Source: Bog-159 sp035602155
GTDB taxonomy: Bacteria > Acidobacteriota > Terriglobia > Bryobacterales > Bryobacteraceae
DNA: 10,057 nucleotides
Reading direction: 5' to 3'
NCBI GenBank assembly: GCA_035602155.1
Contig: DATNMW010000166.1
Span: forward strand, 1 to 10,057
Shown: one piece after another, positions 1 to 7,150 of the stretch
Numbering within the stretch: position 1 is the stretch's first letter
Layout of the letters: the number at the start of each line of letters is the position of its first letter
Program-made: the position numbers and the translations under genes
Notes under the pieces: generated by a model
What the model was told of the DNA's origin: nothing
The model's database searches: none
Seen by the model: only the letters and a program-made list of their open reading frames with translations

Positions 1-468
1 CGCAAGTCGCTGCCGCAATCGTCTTACGGGCAAGGGCAAGTAGTCGCTTCTCCATTCCAGATGGCGCGTGTGGCGGCGGCCATCGCCAATGGCGGCCAGA
101 TGCCGCAAGGCCGCTGGATCGCCGACGGAAGCAACGATCGCACGCAGGCGCCGCAGCCGGTGATCGGCCCGGATGTAGCCGCCACATTGTCCCGTTTCAT
201 GCGCGAAGTGGTGACTCAGGGTACAGGCCGTCGCGCGGCCGATGCGCCCGTTCAGATCGCGGGCAAAACCGGCACGGCGGAGCTAGGCAACGCGCCTTCG
301 CATGCCTGGTTCATCGGCTTCGCGCCGTATCCCGCAGGCAGGCGCATCGCCTTCGCGGTGTTGATCGAGAACGGCCAGTATGGCGGCACATATGCGGCGC
401 CGGCGGCCGCCGCGCTGGTGACGGCGGCGCAGAGTTTGGGCCTTATCGGAGCGGGAAAACAGCCATGA
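1..468 (+). CDS. Class B penicillin-binding protein, C-terminal end of transpeptidase domain (5' truncated by window)
   Basis: The frame is open from base 1, so the gene starts before the window; the ATG at 61 is internal. The visible 155 residues are the last part of a D,D-transpeptidase domain, the periplasmic enzyme part that cross-links peptidoglycan stem peptides. Seen directly: YGQGQVVASPFQMARVAAAI followed by IANGG, a conserved run in FtsI/PBP2/PbpA proteins. The third catalytic motif KTGT lies at 265-276 (KTGTAE). After it come HAWFIGFAPYPAGRR and a C-terminal run that packs against the active site. The catalytic SxxK and SxN motifs lie upstream and cannot be checked. The stop overlaps the next gene's start (ATGA), which points to translational coupling with the FHA gene. 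In actinobacteria a PbpA-type PBP shares a cluster with FhaA, RodA and Ser/Thr kinases; a similar elongation or division role is inferred here. FtsI cannot be separated from PBP2/PbpA on this fragment. Confidence 0.93.
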   Translation, partial: RKSLPQSSYGQGQVVASPFQMARVAAAIANGGQMPQGRWIADGSNDRTQAPQPVIGPDVAATLSRFMREVVTQGTGRRAADAPVQIAGKTGTAELGNAPSHAWFIGFAPYPAGRRIAFAVLIENGQYGGTYAAPAAAALVTAAQSLGLIGAGKQP

Positions 469-1268
469 GTTTCTTTTCGGAAGTGGAGAAGACCATCGAG
501 CGCGCCTTTCGCAAATGGACCGAGCGGGCATTCGGTCCGGCCCAGTCGGACGAACTGCTGTTGGTGCATCGCGCAATTCTCGAAGAAATCGAAGGCAAGG
601 TCCAAACCGTGCAACGCGGCCAGCACCTGTTCCCGTACAACTATCTAAAGGTGCGGCTGGTGTCCCAAGACCCGGAGCGGCGAGCCTTGTTTCAGGCTGC
701 GTTTGCCCAGGATCGCCGCTTGGAAAACGATATCCGCGAGTCGCTGCAGGGCGCGGGATGCGCGCTGCCGGCCGGCTTTGCAGTGGATGTCGAGACGGCC
801 GAGGAAGGCCCCAAGGGCTTTGAGATCGCATATGCCATCCACGAGGTCGCGACTATCCCAGCCCCGGCGCCCGAGCCTGCGCTCCCGCCCGAGACCGTCC
901 CGGCGCGGCTCATAGTGGTGCGCGGCAAGGCCGCCCAGGAAACCTACACCGTCGATAAACAACGCACTAACATCGGACGCATGCGGGAGCTCACCGACAG
1001 CCAGCAGCGCATCGTCCGCCGCAATGACATTGTCTTCGAAGAAGGCGGCGACGATGCGAATGCCACAATTTCCCGCGCACACGCGCACATTCGCTTCGAC
1101 CGCCCCTCGGGCCAATATCGCATCTGCGACGAAGATAGCGAATTCGGCACGCGCATCTTCCGCGAAGGCCGGTCCATCGAAGTGCCGGCCGGCAACCGGC
1201 GCGGCGAGCGATTGTGCGCGGGCGACGAGATATACGTCGGAAGGGCCTGCCTGCGCTTCGAGCAGTAA
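465..1268 (+). CDS. FhaA-like protein: FhaA N-terminal (DUF3662-type) domain plus C-terminal FHA domain
   Basis: Cytoplasmic 267-residue protein with no signal peptide or membrane segment. Residues 1 to about 125 resemble the N-terminal domain of mycobacterial FhaA (SEVEKTIERAFRKWTERAFG, then LFPYNYLKVRLVSQDPER). A Pro/Ala/Glu-rich linker spans about 127-146. Residues 147-267 form an FHA domain, which binds phosphothreonine peptides. Visible FHA landmarks are G171-R172, the S203-R-A-H206 core with AHI, D/E-S-EFGT at 222-229, and the closing GDEIYVG and LRF. The stretch between GR and SR is long (about 30 residues), an inserted loop. Start choice: ATG at 465 overlaps the PBP stop, with GGGAA at 453-457 as a modest ribosome site. 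Mycobacterial FhaA binds partners in peptidoglycan synthesis (MviN) and in Ser/Thr kinase signalling; the PBP neighbour supports such a role, but the partner is inferred. At 267 aa it is shorter than mycobacterial FhaA, which has a long linker. Confidence 0.88.
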   Translation: MSFFSEVEKTIERAFRKWTERAFGPAQSDELLLVHRAILEEIEGKVQTVQRGQHLFPYNYLKVRLVSQDPERRALFQAAFAQDRRLENDIRESLQGAGCALPAGFAVDVETAEEGPKGFEIAYAIHEVATIPAPAPEPALPPETVPARLIVVRGKAAQETYTVDKQRTNIGRMRELTDSQQRIVRRNDIVFEEGGDDANATISRAHAHIRFDRPSGQYRICDEDSEFGTRIFREGRSIEVPAGNRRGERLCAGDEIYVGRACLRFEQ

Positions 1269-1301
1269 CACATCCGCCGGTTGCTTGATGCCGATGCCGC
1301 G

Positions 1302-2573
1302 TTACTTGCCGATGTTACGAACTTCTACCAATGCGTTCTCACGCACGGCGTCCGACGGATTGGCCACGACCACTTCGCCCGCGGCAAGGCCGGAGACGAC
1401 TTCGATCTCGGAGCCCAAATCCTGGCCGATGCGGATCTGGCGCAGGTGAATGCGATGGTCCGGCGCGACTACCGCCACACGAGGGCCCTCGCGGCCCAGC
1501 ATGAGCACGTCGCCAGGCACAATGACGGCCGCTTCCGCGCGTCCGGTCGAGAAGCGCACTTGCGCGTACATGCCGGGCATCAGCACGCCGTGCGGATTGG
1601 GCACTTCGAGCACCGTCAGCATGGCGCGCGAGGTGGCGTCGAGCGCATTCGCTATTCGCTGGACGTGCGCCGGGAAGACCTGGCCGGGAAACTCCTGCAC
1701 GCGCAACTCGGCGGTCTCGCCGGGGTGCATGGAGGCGACGTTAGTCTGCGGCACGTTGACGAAAATACGCAGCACCTGAATTTGCGCGATGTGGAAAAGC
1801 TCGCGGGCCACACCGCCATTGCCGGAATTGATGAGCGTGCCGATATCCACGTTGCGCGCGGTAATCACACCATCGAACGGCGCGGTGATGCGGGCAAACG
1901 CCTTCATTTCTTCCAATCGATGCAGATTGGCTTCGTTGGCGTGCACGGTTTCCTGTGTAGTCGCGATGCTGGCTTGGGCTTTGGCGACCTGCGCCTCGTT
2001 CACGGCGAAGTCGGCCTCTTTCTGATCGGCTTCTTGCTTGGCGACAACTCCCTTCGCGGCCAACCGCCGCCAACGCTCGACGGTGAGGCGCGCCAAGTTG
2101 AGATTAGCTTTGGAAAGATCCAGGTCGGCCTTCACCTCATTAAGGGCGGATTGCGTTTGCGAAACGGCGGCGCGCGCCTGGCGGATCTGCTGGTCGAGTT
2201 CGGGCGTGTCGATTTCCGCGAGAAGCTGGCCGGTCTTGACGCGATCGCCATAATCGACCAGGCGCGTGCGCAGGTAGCCATCCACGCGAGCGAAGATGGG
2301 CGAATCGACGAGTGCTTGCATGTCGCCCGGGAGATCGATCGTGGAGCGCGCAGGGGCCGCGCGGGCCGTGGCCACTTCCACCGTGGGCCGCTGCTCCGTT
2401 TGGATTTCGGCGGCTGCCCGCAGCGCCTTTTGGCGGGTGAGGCGGGGCAGGATGCCGCCGACCACTGCGGCGGCCACAAGCACGCCGATCAGGGCGAAGA
2501 ATACGAGCAGGCCGCGACGGCCGGTGCGCGGTTTGGGGCGGGCGGTGGTTTGGGGGGCAGGATCAACGATCAT
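1302..2573 (-). CDS. RND efflux periplasmic adaptor (membrane fusion protein, HlyD/AcrA type)
   Basis: This 423-residue adaptor would bridge an inner-membrane RND pump to an outer-membrane channel. Domains seen: a basic N-terminus, one membrane segment at about 21-41 (GLLVFFALIGVLVAAAVVGG), then a first lipoyl half at about 88-122 (DSPIFARVDGYLRTRLVDYG, DRVKTGQLLAEID). A coiled-coil hairpin runs about 123-222, rich in Ala/Gln/Glu. The second lipoyl half, TAPFDGVITARNVDIGTLI, is at 230-248, then a beta-barrel and a membrane-proximal domain ending at GLAAGEVVVAN. There is no lipobox Cys; anchoring is by the membrane helix. Start choice: the frame extends 30 codons further upstream, but ATG at 2573 has a strong ribosome site (GAGGTGGAGG) and overlaps the RND stop by 11 bases, as expected for coupled translation. 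The gene ends 33 bases from the convergent FHA gene. No outer-membrane factor gene follows, so the pump must borrow a TolC-like channel from elsewhere. The substrate cannot be told. Confidence 0.93.
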   Translation of the reverse strand: MIVDPAPQTTARPKPRTGRRGLLVFFALIGVLVAAAVVGGILPRLTRQKALRAAAEIQTEQRPTVEVATARAAPARSTIDLPGDMQALVDSPIFARVDGYLRTRLVDYGDRVKTGQLLAEIDTPELDQQIRQARAAVSQTQSALNEVKADLDLSKANLNLARLTVERWRRLAAKGVVAKQEADQKEADFAVNEAQVAKAQASIATTQETVHANEANLHRLEEMKAFARITAPFDGVITARNVDIGTLINSGNGGVARELFHIAQIQVLRIFVNVPQTNVASMHPGETAELRVQEFPGQVFPAHVQRIANALDATSRAMLTVLEVPNPHGVLMPGMYAQVRFSTGRAEAAVIVPGDVLMLGREGPRVAVVAPDHRIHLRQIRIGQDLGSEIEVVSGLAAGEVVVANPSDAVRENALVEVRNIGK

Positions 2574-5500
2574 ACGCCTCCACCTCGGCCTCGTGTTCCA
2601 GATACGTCGGCGGATTGCGCCGCAGCACGCTATAAACCACGGGCACGAAGAACAGCGTGGCAACCGTGGCCAGCAGTAGTCCGCCGATCACGGCGCGGCC
2701 CAGCGGGGCGTTCTGCTCGCCGCCTTCGCCGACGCCCAGCGCCATCGGCAGCATGCCCACGACCATAGCCAGCGCGGTCATAATGACGGGGCGCAGGCGG
2801 GTGTATCCGGCTTCCAGCGCGGCGGTGATGGAGTCAGCGCCAGTGGCACGCACGTCGTTGGCGAAGTTTACGAGCAAAATACTATTTGCAGTAGCCACTC
2901 CGATGCTCATGATAGCGCCCATCATCGACGGCACGTTGATCGTCGTCTGCGTGACGAAGAGCATCAGCAGGATGCCCGAGAGCGCGCCGGGCAGGGCCAT
3001 CAGAATGATGAAAGGATCGAGCCAGGATTGGAAATTGACCACCATCACGAAATAGACAAGAAGGACGGCGAAGACCATCCCTGCGCCCAGGCCGATAAAC
3101 GAGGTCCGCATGGTTTCGACTTGGCCGCGGGTTTCGAAGAAGCTCCCCTTGGGCAGCTTGGAACGGAAACTGTCCAGCACGCGATGCACTTCAGTGGCTA
3201 CGCTGCCGAGGTCGCGATCCTGCACGTTGGCGTAGACATCATAGAGCGGCTGCACATTGTAGTGATTGACGACCGAAGCCGTAGAACCGCGATCCAGGTG
3301 CGCCACGTTGGTGAGCAACTGGTTGACGGCCAGGGCGCCGCCCGCATGCACGGGCGTATCGAGCAGTTCGGCGGTGGAGGACAGATGGTATTCGGGCGCC
3401 TGCACGATGACTGGATAATCCACGCCGTTTTGGGGATTGATCCAGTAGTTCGGTGCGAGTTGCAAGTTGCCGCTCAGAGAAATCAGCAGGCTGTTGGCCA
3501 CATCCTGCTGGGTGAGGCCAAGCTGATCGGCGCGGGTGCGGTCGACATTGAAGCGCAACTCGGGCGCGTCGACGACTTGATGCAGGTGCACGTCCACCGC
3601 GCCGGGGATGCGCGCCATTTGCGCGGTGATCTGCTGGGCCAAGAGGTAGTTGGCGGGGGCGTTCGCAAGCGGCCCGATCACCTGCACGTCGATGGGCGCG
3701 GGCAGTCCGAAGTTGAGGATTTGGCCCACGATGTCGGCGGGCTGGAAGAAGAATGTCAGATCGGGAAATTGGCGGTTCAGGCGATGGCGCAAGTCGCGGA
3801 TGTAGTTCCAGGTGGATGCGTGGTCCGGCTTCAGCGAGACCAGGATCTCGCCATCGAACGAGCCGATGGTGGCCGTGTCGCTCAGCGCGATGTTGTAGCC
3901 GCTGTAGGGCAAGCCGATATTATCGAGGATATCCGATAGCTCGGCCGCGGGAACGGTCTGGCGGATAGTTTGTTCGACCTGCTTGAAATATTCTTCGGTC
4001 TCTTCGATGCGCGTGCCCGCAGGGGCGCGCACATGCAGGCGGATCTGGCCGGCATCCACGCGCGGGAAGAAATCCGTGCCGATGAAGGGGATCAGGGCGG
4101 CGCAGGCCAGCACGATCAGGCCGAAGCAGGCGGCCACCAGCTTACGATGCGCCAGAGCGGAGCCGAGCAAGCGGCGGTAAGCGTTGCGCATGCGCTCGAA
4201 GCGGGTCTGAAAACCGTGGTGGATGCCGGCGAAGAAGCCATGCCCGGTGTCCTGCATCTCGCCCGATTCATCTTGATAGCGGTCGGCTTCGCCACGCAAA
4301 AGGTACTTGACCATGGTGGGAACGAGGGTGCGCGACAGGAGATACGACGCCATGATGGCGAGTACCACGGCCAGCGCCAGCGGGGTGAACAGGTAGCGAG
4401 CCGCGCCGCTGAGGAAGATCACCGGCACGAACACAATACAGATGCACAGCGTGGAAACGAACGCGGGGATGGCGATCTGCTGCGCGCCATCCAGAATGGC
4501 CTTGATGATCGGCTTGCGCATGCCCATGTTGCGATGGATGTTCTCGATTTCGACGGTGGCGTCGTCCACCAGGATGCCGACGGCCAGAGCCAAGCCGCCC
4601 AGGGTCATGACGTTGATGGTTTCGCCCAGCAGGTTCATGACGGCGAGCGAGGTGAGGATCGATAACGGGATGGAGATGCAGACGATGATGGTCGAGCGCC
4701 AGCTTCCGAGGAAGAGCAGGATCATGAGGCCGGTGAGAAAGGCGGCGACGACGGCTTCCTTGAGCACGCCGTTGATGGCGGCACGCACGAAGATGGATTG
4801 ATCGAACAGCAGCTTCATGTTCAGGGCGGCGGGCAGCGTGGAGCGGATGCGCGGCAGAATCTCTTTGATCTTGGCGACGATGGCGAGCGTGGAGGAGCCG
4901 CCGTTTTTCAGCACGGTGAGCAGAGTGGCGCGATTGCCGTTGTGGCGCACGATGTTCGATTGGATGGCGTAGCCGTCGCGCACGTGGCCCACGTCGCGGA
5001 TGTAGACGGTGGTGCCGTTGGTCTGCTTGATGGGCAGACTGTTGAAGGCGTCGGCCGAAGGTGGCAGGCTGTTCAGGCGCACGACGAATTCGTTAGGACC
5101 GATCTTGGCGCTGCCGGAAGGGATGATCAGGCTTTGCGCATTGATGGCGTTGACTACGTCGTTGGCCGAGAGACCTTGCGCGTAGAGCGATTTGAGATCG
5201 ATATCGACCATGATCTGGCGGGGACGTCCGCCATAGGGCAGGGGGAAGCTGGCGCCTTGCACGGTCGCCATCTGGGTGCGGATGAAGTTGTAGCCGTAAT
5301 CGTAGAGCGACGATTCGCTCATGGTGTCGCTCGAAATGCTCAGTTGCAGGATGGGAACGCTGGAGGCGTTGTAGCGCAGGATGGAGGGCGGGGTCATGCC
5401 GGTGGGCAGGGAGTGCAGCACGGCTTGGGAGGCGGCGGCCAACTGCGCGACGGCGGAATCGACTTTGGCGCCGGCATGGAAGAAGACCTTGATGATGGAG

Positions 5501-5766
5501 AGACCGGGGAGGGATTGCGACTCCATGTGCTCGATGTCGTTCACCGAGGTGGTGAACGAGCGCTCGCAGCGGATGGTGACGACTTCGGCCATTTCCTCGG
5601 GGGAGATGCCGGCGTAGGACCAGATGACGCTGACGACCGGAATGTCGATTTCAGGGAAGATATCGGTGGGCATGCGGAAGGTGGCGAGGATGCCGAGGAT
5701 GACGATCATGAGGGACATGACCACGAAGGTGTAGGGACGGCGAAGGGCTAGGCGGACTATCCACAT
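2563..5766 (-). CDS. RND efflux permease (AcrB/MdtB-like superfamily), intact
   Basis: Inner-membrane proton-driven exporter, 1067 residues, normal length for the family. The start MWIVRLALRRPYTFVV is the usual RND N-terminus (short amphipathic helix, then TM1). The frame reads 29 codons further upstream, but that extension is not RND-like, and the partial second copy also diverges there. Seen: TM1 at about 13-30, then the first periplasmic loop (TDIFPEIDIPVVSVIWSYAG). The TM2-TM6 block covers about 335-485 with the TM4 pair D401-D402 in GILVDDATVEIENIHRN. A second large periplasmic loop spans about 565-885, followed by TM8-TM12 at about 888-1050. Asp pair and T997 (IMTALA) match the AcrB proton-relay residues, but the position of AcrB Lys940 is Ala960 (GVATANSILLV). 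The gene is first in an operon with the adaptor, and the two overlap by 11 bases. Upstream ribosome-site match is poor. Drug versus other organic substrate cannot be decided; it lacks the usual CzcA/CusA features. Confidence 0.95.
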   Translation of the reverse strand: MWIVRLALRRPYTFVVMSLMIVILGILATFRMPTDIFPEIDIPVVSVIWSYAGISPEEMAEVVTIRCERSFTTSVNDIEHMESQSLPGLSIIKVFFHAGAKVDSAVAQLAAASQAVLHSLPTGMTPPSILRYNASSVPILQLSISSDTMSESSLYDYGYNFIRTQMATVQGASFPLPYGGRPRQIMVDIDLKSLYAQGLSANDVVNAINAQSLIIPSGSAKIGPNEFVVRLNSLPPSADAFNSLPIKQTNGTTVYIRDVGHVRDGYAIQSNIVRHNGNRATLLTVLKNGGSSTLAIVAKIKEILPRIRSTLPAALNMKLLFDQSIFVRAAINGVLKEAVVAAFLTGLMILLFLGSWRSTIIVCISIPLSILTSLAVMNLLGETINVMTLGGLALAVGILVDDATVEIENIHRNMGMRKPIIKAILDGAQQIAIPAFVSTLCICIVFVPVIFLSGAARYLFTPLALAVVLAIMASYLLSRTLVPTMVKYLLRGEADRYQDESGEMQDTGHGFFAGIHHGFQTRFERMRNAYRRLLGSALAHRKLVAACFGLIVLACAALIPFIGTDFFPRVDAGQIRLHVRAPAGTRIEETEEYFKQVEQTIRQTVPAAELSDILDNIGLPYSGYNIALSDTATIGSFDGEILVSLKPDHASTWNYIRDLRHRLNRQFPDLTFFFQPADIVGQILNFGLPAPIDVQVIGPLANAPANYLLAQQITAQMARIPGAVDVHLHQVVDAPELRFNVDRTRADQLGLTQQDVANSLLISLSGNLQLAPNYWINPQNGVDYPVIVQAPEYHLSSTAELLDTPVHAGGALAVNQLLTNVAHLDRGSTASVVNHYNVQPLYDVYANVQDRDLGSVATEVHRVLDSFRSKLPKGSFFETRGQVETMRTSFIGLGAGMVFAVLLVYFVMVVNFQSWLDPFIILMALPGALSGILLMLFVTQTTINVPSMMGAIMSIGVATANSILLVNFANDVRATGADSITAALEAGYTRLRPVIMTALAMVVGMLPMALGVGEGGEQNAPLGRAVIGGLLLATVATLFFVPVVYSVLRRNPPTYLEHEAEVEAYDR

Positions 5767-5804
5767 GGGTTGGCCGGGGGCTTTCTGATATTTTAATCCG
5801 ATTT
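5002..5804. repeat. Long direct repeat, copy A (5' part of the intact RND gene plus upstream leader)
   Basis: This segment is repeated in the same orientation at 8820-9605. It holds the first ~255 codons of the RND permease and 38 bases upstream of its ATG. Similarity stops sharply at ATTTTAATCCGATTT on the outer side. I estimate identity in the low 90s percent from reading about 200 aligned bases. The length difference (803 versus 786 bases) is fully explained by the indels listed under the second copy. Confidence 0.9.
5790..5795 (-). promoter_or_regulatory. Candidate -10 element (TAAAAT) upstream of the RND permease gene
   Basis: Read on the minus strand this is TAAAAT, five of six matches to the -10 consensus, about 24 bases before the ATG at 5766. 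The same element is kept in the second copy (9591-9596). No good -35 box is visible at the right distance. The similarity between copies ends only nine bases further upstream, so the -35 region differs between them. Weak call, made mainly because of the conservation and the AT-rich local composition. Confidence 0.3.
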
Positions 5805-6363
5805 GGGAGGAGGGCGATGCGAGCTTCGACTCCCGGCGACCCGTCAGCGACAAACAAAGCCCAAGGTATTGGCAATACAGGCCATTTACGCGGATCGCGG
5901 GCTGCGAGAGCTTTGGGCCAGAGCGCTTGTCGTTCGGCGATCAGGGGACTCCTGAGCGCGGGCCTGGGATGGATGAAAGGAGGGCAAACATACTTTTCCT
6001 TGCATTCAAAGCCAATAAGTTGCTTGTTTACCTACGCTTGATAAAAATTACGAAGCCAATTTTGGCGAAGGCAGTTTTTCACGGGCTACGCGCCGAACTG
6101 GGCGCGCCGAGTCGATTGAATCCCGCTGGCAACTCGCTGTGCTGGATGTGGCCGGCAACGTCTTCCCCTCCCGAGACCACACTACCACTCCGTCGGGCCG
6201 TTCCGCCGGTCTAATTGGTGGTTGAGGCTTGTTTTCAATAAGATCCGGGTGTACGTCAATTGGTGATTCCCGGGCGGGATCAATGGGGCTGAGGACACGC
6301 GCGGCAGCAGAGTGCGCATCCCATTTCGGAGTGCGCATCCCACAGATCCCAACACACTACGCC
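5805..6363. other. Stretch of about 560 bases without a convincing gene
   Basis: Between the RND upstream region and the antitoxin promoter I find no protein with recognisable composition. Open frames here (for example 6048-6338 minus, 5927-6214 plus) read as low-complexity chance ORFs without ribosome sites. An AT-rich patch at about 5995-6075 contrasts with the GC-rich surroundings. It includes a small hairpin, GCCAATTTTGGC, around 6056-6067, followed by a run of T at about 6074-6078. The 3' part holds the paired repeat at 6310-6342. It may be the scar of a lost mobile element; there is no direct proof. Confidence 0.5.
6310..6342. repeat. Two direct copies of GAGTGCGCATCCCA, 19 bases apart
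   Basis: Exact 14-base copies lie at 6310-6323 and 6329-6342, separated by TTTCG. A 19-base period is close to two helical turns, so a protein could bind both on one face. They sit just upstream of the candidate antitoxin promoter (-35 at 6364). Two readings are possible: an operator for the toxin-antitoxin complex, or transposase-binding repeats from the end of a lost insertion sequence (IS21-type elements carry repeated terminal motifs). Neither is proven. Confidence 0.55.
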
Positions 6364-6392
6364 TTGACACGAGCCGTCTCTACCCTTACCCT
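6364..6392 (+). promoter_or_regulatory. Candidate promoter of the antitoxin-toxin operon
   Basis: A perfect TTGACA at 6364-6369 is followed after 17 bases by TACCCT at 6387-6392, which keeps only the first two and last bases of the -10 consensus. Transcription would begin around 6398-6400, at the antitoxin ATG itself, so the message may be leaderless. This fits the lack of a properly spaced ribosome site: GGGAG at 6394-6398 is only one base from the ATG. Confidence 0.35.
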
Positions 6393-6399
6393 TGGGAGC

Positions 6400-6645
6400 A
6401 TGGACGTAGTACGCATAAAACCTGAACGTAAGGCGCAACTCGACGACTATGCCCAGAGGTACGGTCAGGACCTGACCGACGCGCTTGATGAGGCTCTGGC
6501 CGCGTATCTCGAGTGGGAACGCACCGATTATCGGGAAGCCGTCGAGGGCATCCGGCGGGGCTGTGAGGACATGCAAGCGGGACGCACTCGCCCCGCCGCT
6601 GAGTTCCTTGCCGGGATGCGCCGAAAATATGGCCTTCCTGGTTGA
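6400..6645 (+). CDS. ParD-like (ribbon-helix-helix) antitoxin
   Basis: Small 81-residue protein. Residues 1-35 (MDVVRIKPERKAQLDDYAQR, then a LTDALDEALAAYL helix) fit a ribbon-helix-helix DNA-binding fold: a short strand, then two helices. The C-terminal half (DMQAGRTRPAAEFLAGMRRK, then YGLPG) resembles the toxin-wrapping tail of ParD-family antitoxins. Such proteins neutralise a ParE/RelE-fold toxin and repress their own operon. The partner gene follows directly and overlaps by 17 bases, as is typical. The frame is open for 57 codons upstream, but that extension has no antitoxin-like character, so ATG 6400 is chosen. The gene itself appears intact, while the toxin frame is broken. Confidence 0.75.
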   Translation: MDVVRIKPERKAQLDDYAQRYGQDLTDALDEALAAYLEWERTDYREAVEGIRRGCEDMQAGRTRPAAEFLAGMRRKYGLPG

Positions 6646-6942
6646 GACAACACCGGAATCCGAGCACGACGCGGAAGCCATACTGGAGTGGTTGTATTCG
6701 CAGCATGCGGGCGATACCGGTATTCGGTGGTTTCTGGCACTGGAGACGCGATTGCATCGCTAGCGACCTCGCCGTCCCGTTGTCCGCTTGCCCCTGAAAA
6801 CGCCGATTCCCCGTTTGAGGTGCGGCACTTGCTCTATGGCCGCAGGCCCCATGTGTACCGGATTCTGTTCACCATCGGCGGCAATACCGTTACGGTCCTG
6901 CATATCCGCCATGGACGCCGTCAGAGTGTCTCCCCGCATTGA
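6629..6942 (+). pseudogene. ParE/RelE-family toxin, broken by a one-base deletion
   Basis: The first part reads MAFLVETTPESEHDAEAILE, then WLYSQHAGDTGIRWFLALET, and stops at 6761-6763 after 44 residues. The rest continues in the next frame: SLATSPSRCPLAPENADSPF, EVRHLLYGRRPHVYRILFTI, and a final strand VTVLHIRHGRRQSV. Joined at about 6746-6748 (one base missing in GAGACGCGATT) the two parts give a roughly 104-residue toxin of normal size. It has the ParE/RelE layout: N-terminal helix pair, central R-x-L-x-x-GRRPHVYRI strand and a C-terminal basic strand. Such toxins act on gyrase (ParE) or on ribosome-bound mRNA (RelE); which one cannot be told. The break may be real inactivation of the toxin, leaving an orphan antitoxin, or a sequencing error. 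The start ATG at 6629 overlaps the antitoxin gene, supporting coupled translation. Confidence 0.75.
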
Positions 6943-7090
6943 CCTCGGGAAAACAGTGCGGAGCAGGGGGGCGGCGGGGGCCTACGGCCGGCGCGGGGAG
7001 CACGGGAGAGAGCGGGCACGAAGGCCAACCGAAATAGGGCCTTGCAGAATCAGGATTACCGCCTCTGGCCAGCAAGATGGTTACTCAGAC

Positions 7091-7099
7091 TGGTATGAT
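7091..7099 (+). promoter_or_regulatory. Candidate extended -10 promoter for the HNH/DGQHR pair
   Basis: TGGTATGAT matches the extended -10 pattern TGnTATAAT with one mismatch, 51 bases before the HNH ATG. No recognisable -35 box lies at 16-18 bases upstream, which extended -10 promoters can tolerate. A small GC hairpin (GGGGC/GCCCC, 7107-7123) follows at the expected start of the message. Confidence 0.35.
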
Positions 7100-7150
7100 G
7101 CACCAAGGGGCGATCCCGGCCCCTGAAACAAGGCGGCCCCCTACCACGAT

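Noticed and set aside
1281..2768. Long plus-strand open frame of 495 codons opposite the adaptor gene
   Set aside because: Its product is rich in His/Arg/Gly, has no domain character and mirrors GC-rich codon structure of the adaptor and RND genes, which are clearly recognisable on the other strand.
3028..5751. Several long plus-strand frames (3028-3939, 3970-4665, 4798-5751) opposite the RND gene
   Set aside because: They are antisense shadows of the RND gene; the similar frame over the second copy (9145-9534) shows the same composition and no independent start signal.
5820..5845. CTTCGACTCCCGGC resembles a tRNA T-arm, which could have marked an island integration site
   Set aside because: The five-base stem on either side does not pair, and no acceptor, D or anticodon arms can be built around it.
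6048..6338. Minus-strand frame of 96 codons in the gene-free stretch
   Set aside because: No ribosome site, no recognisable fold, and composition rich in Pro/Arg/Ser as expected of a chance frame in GC-rich DNA.
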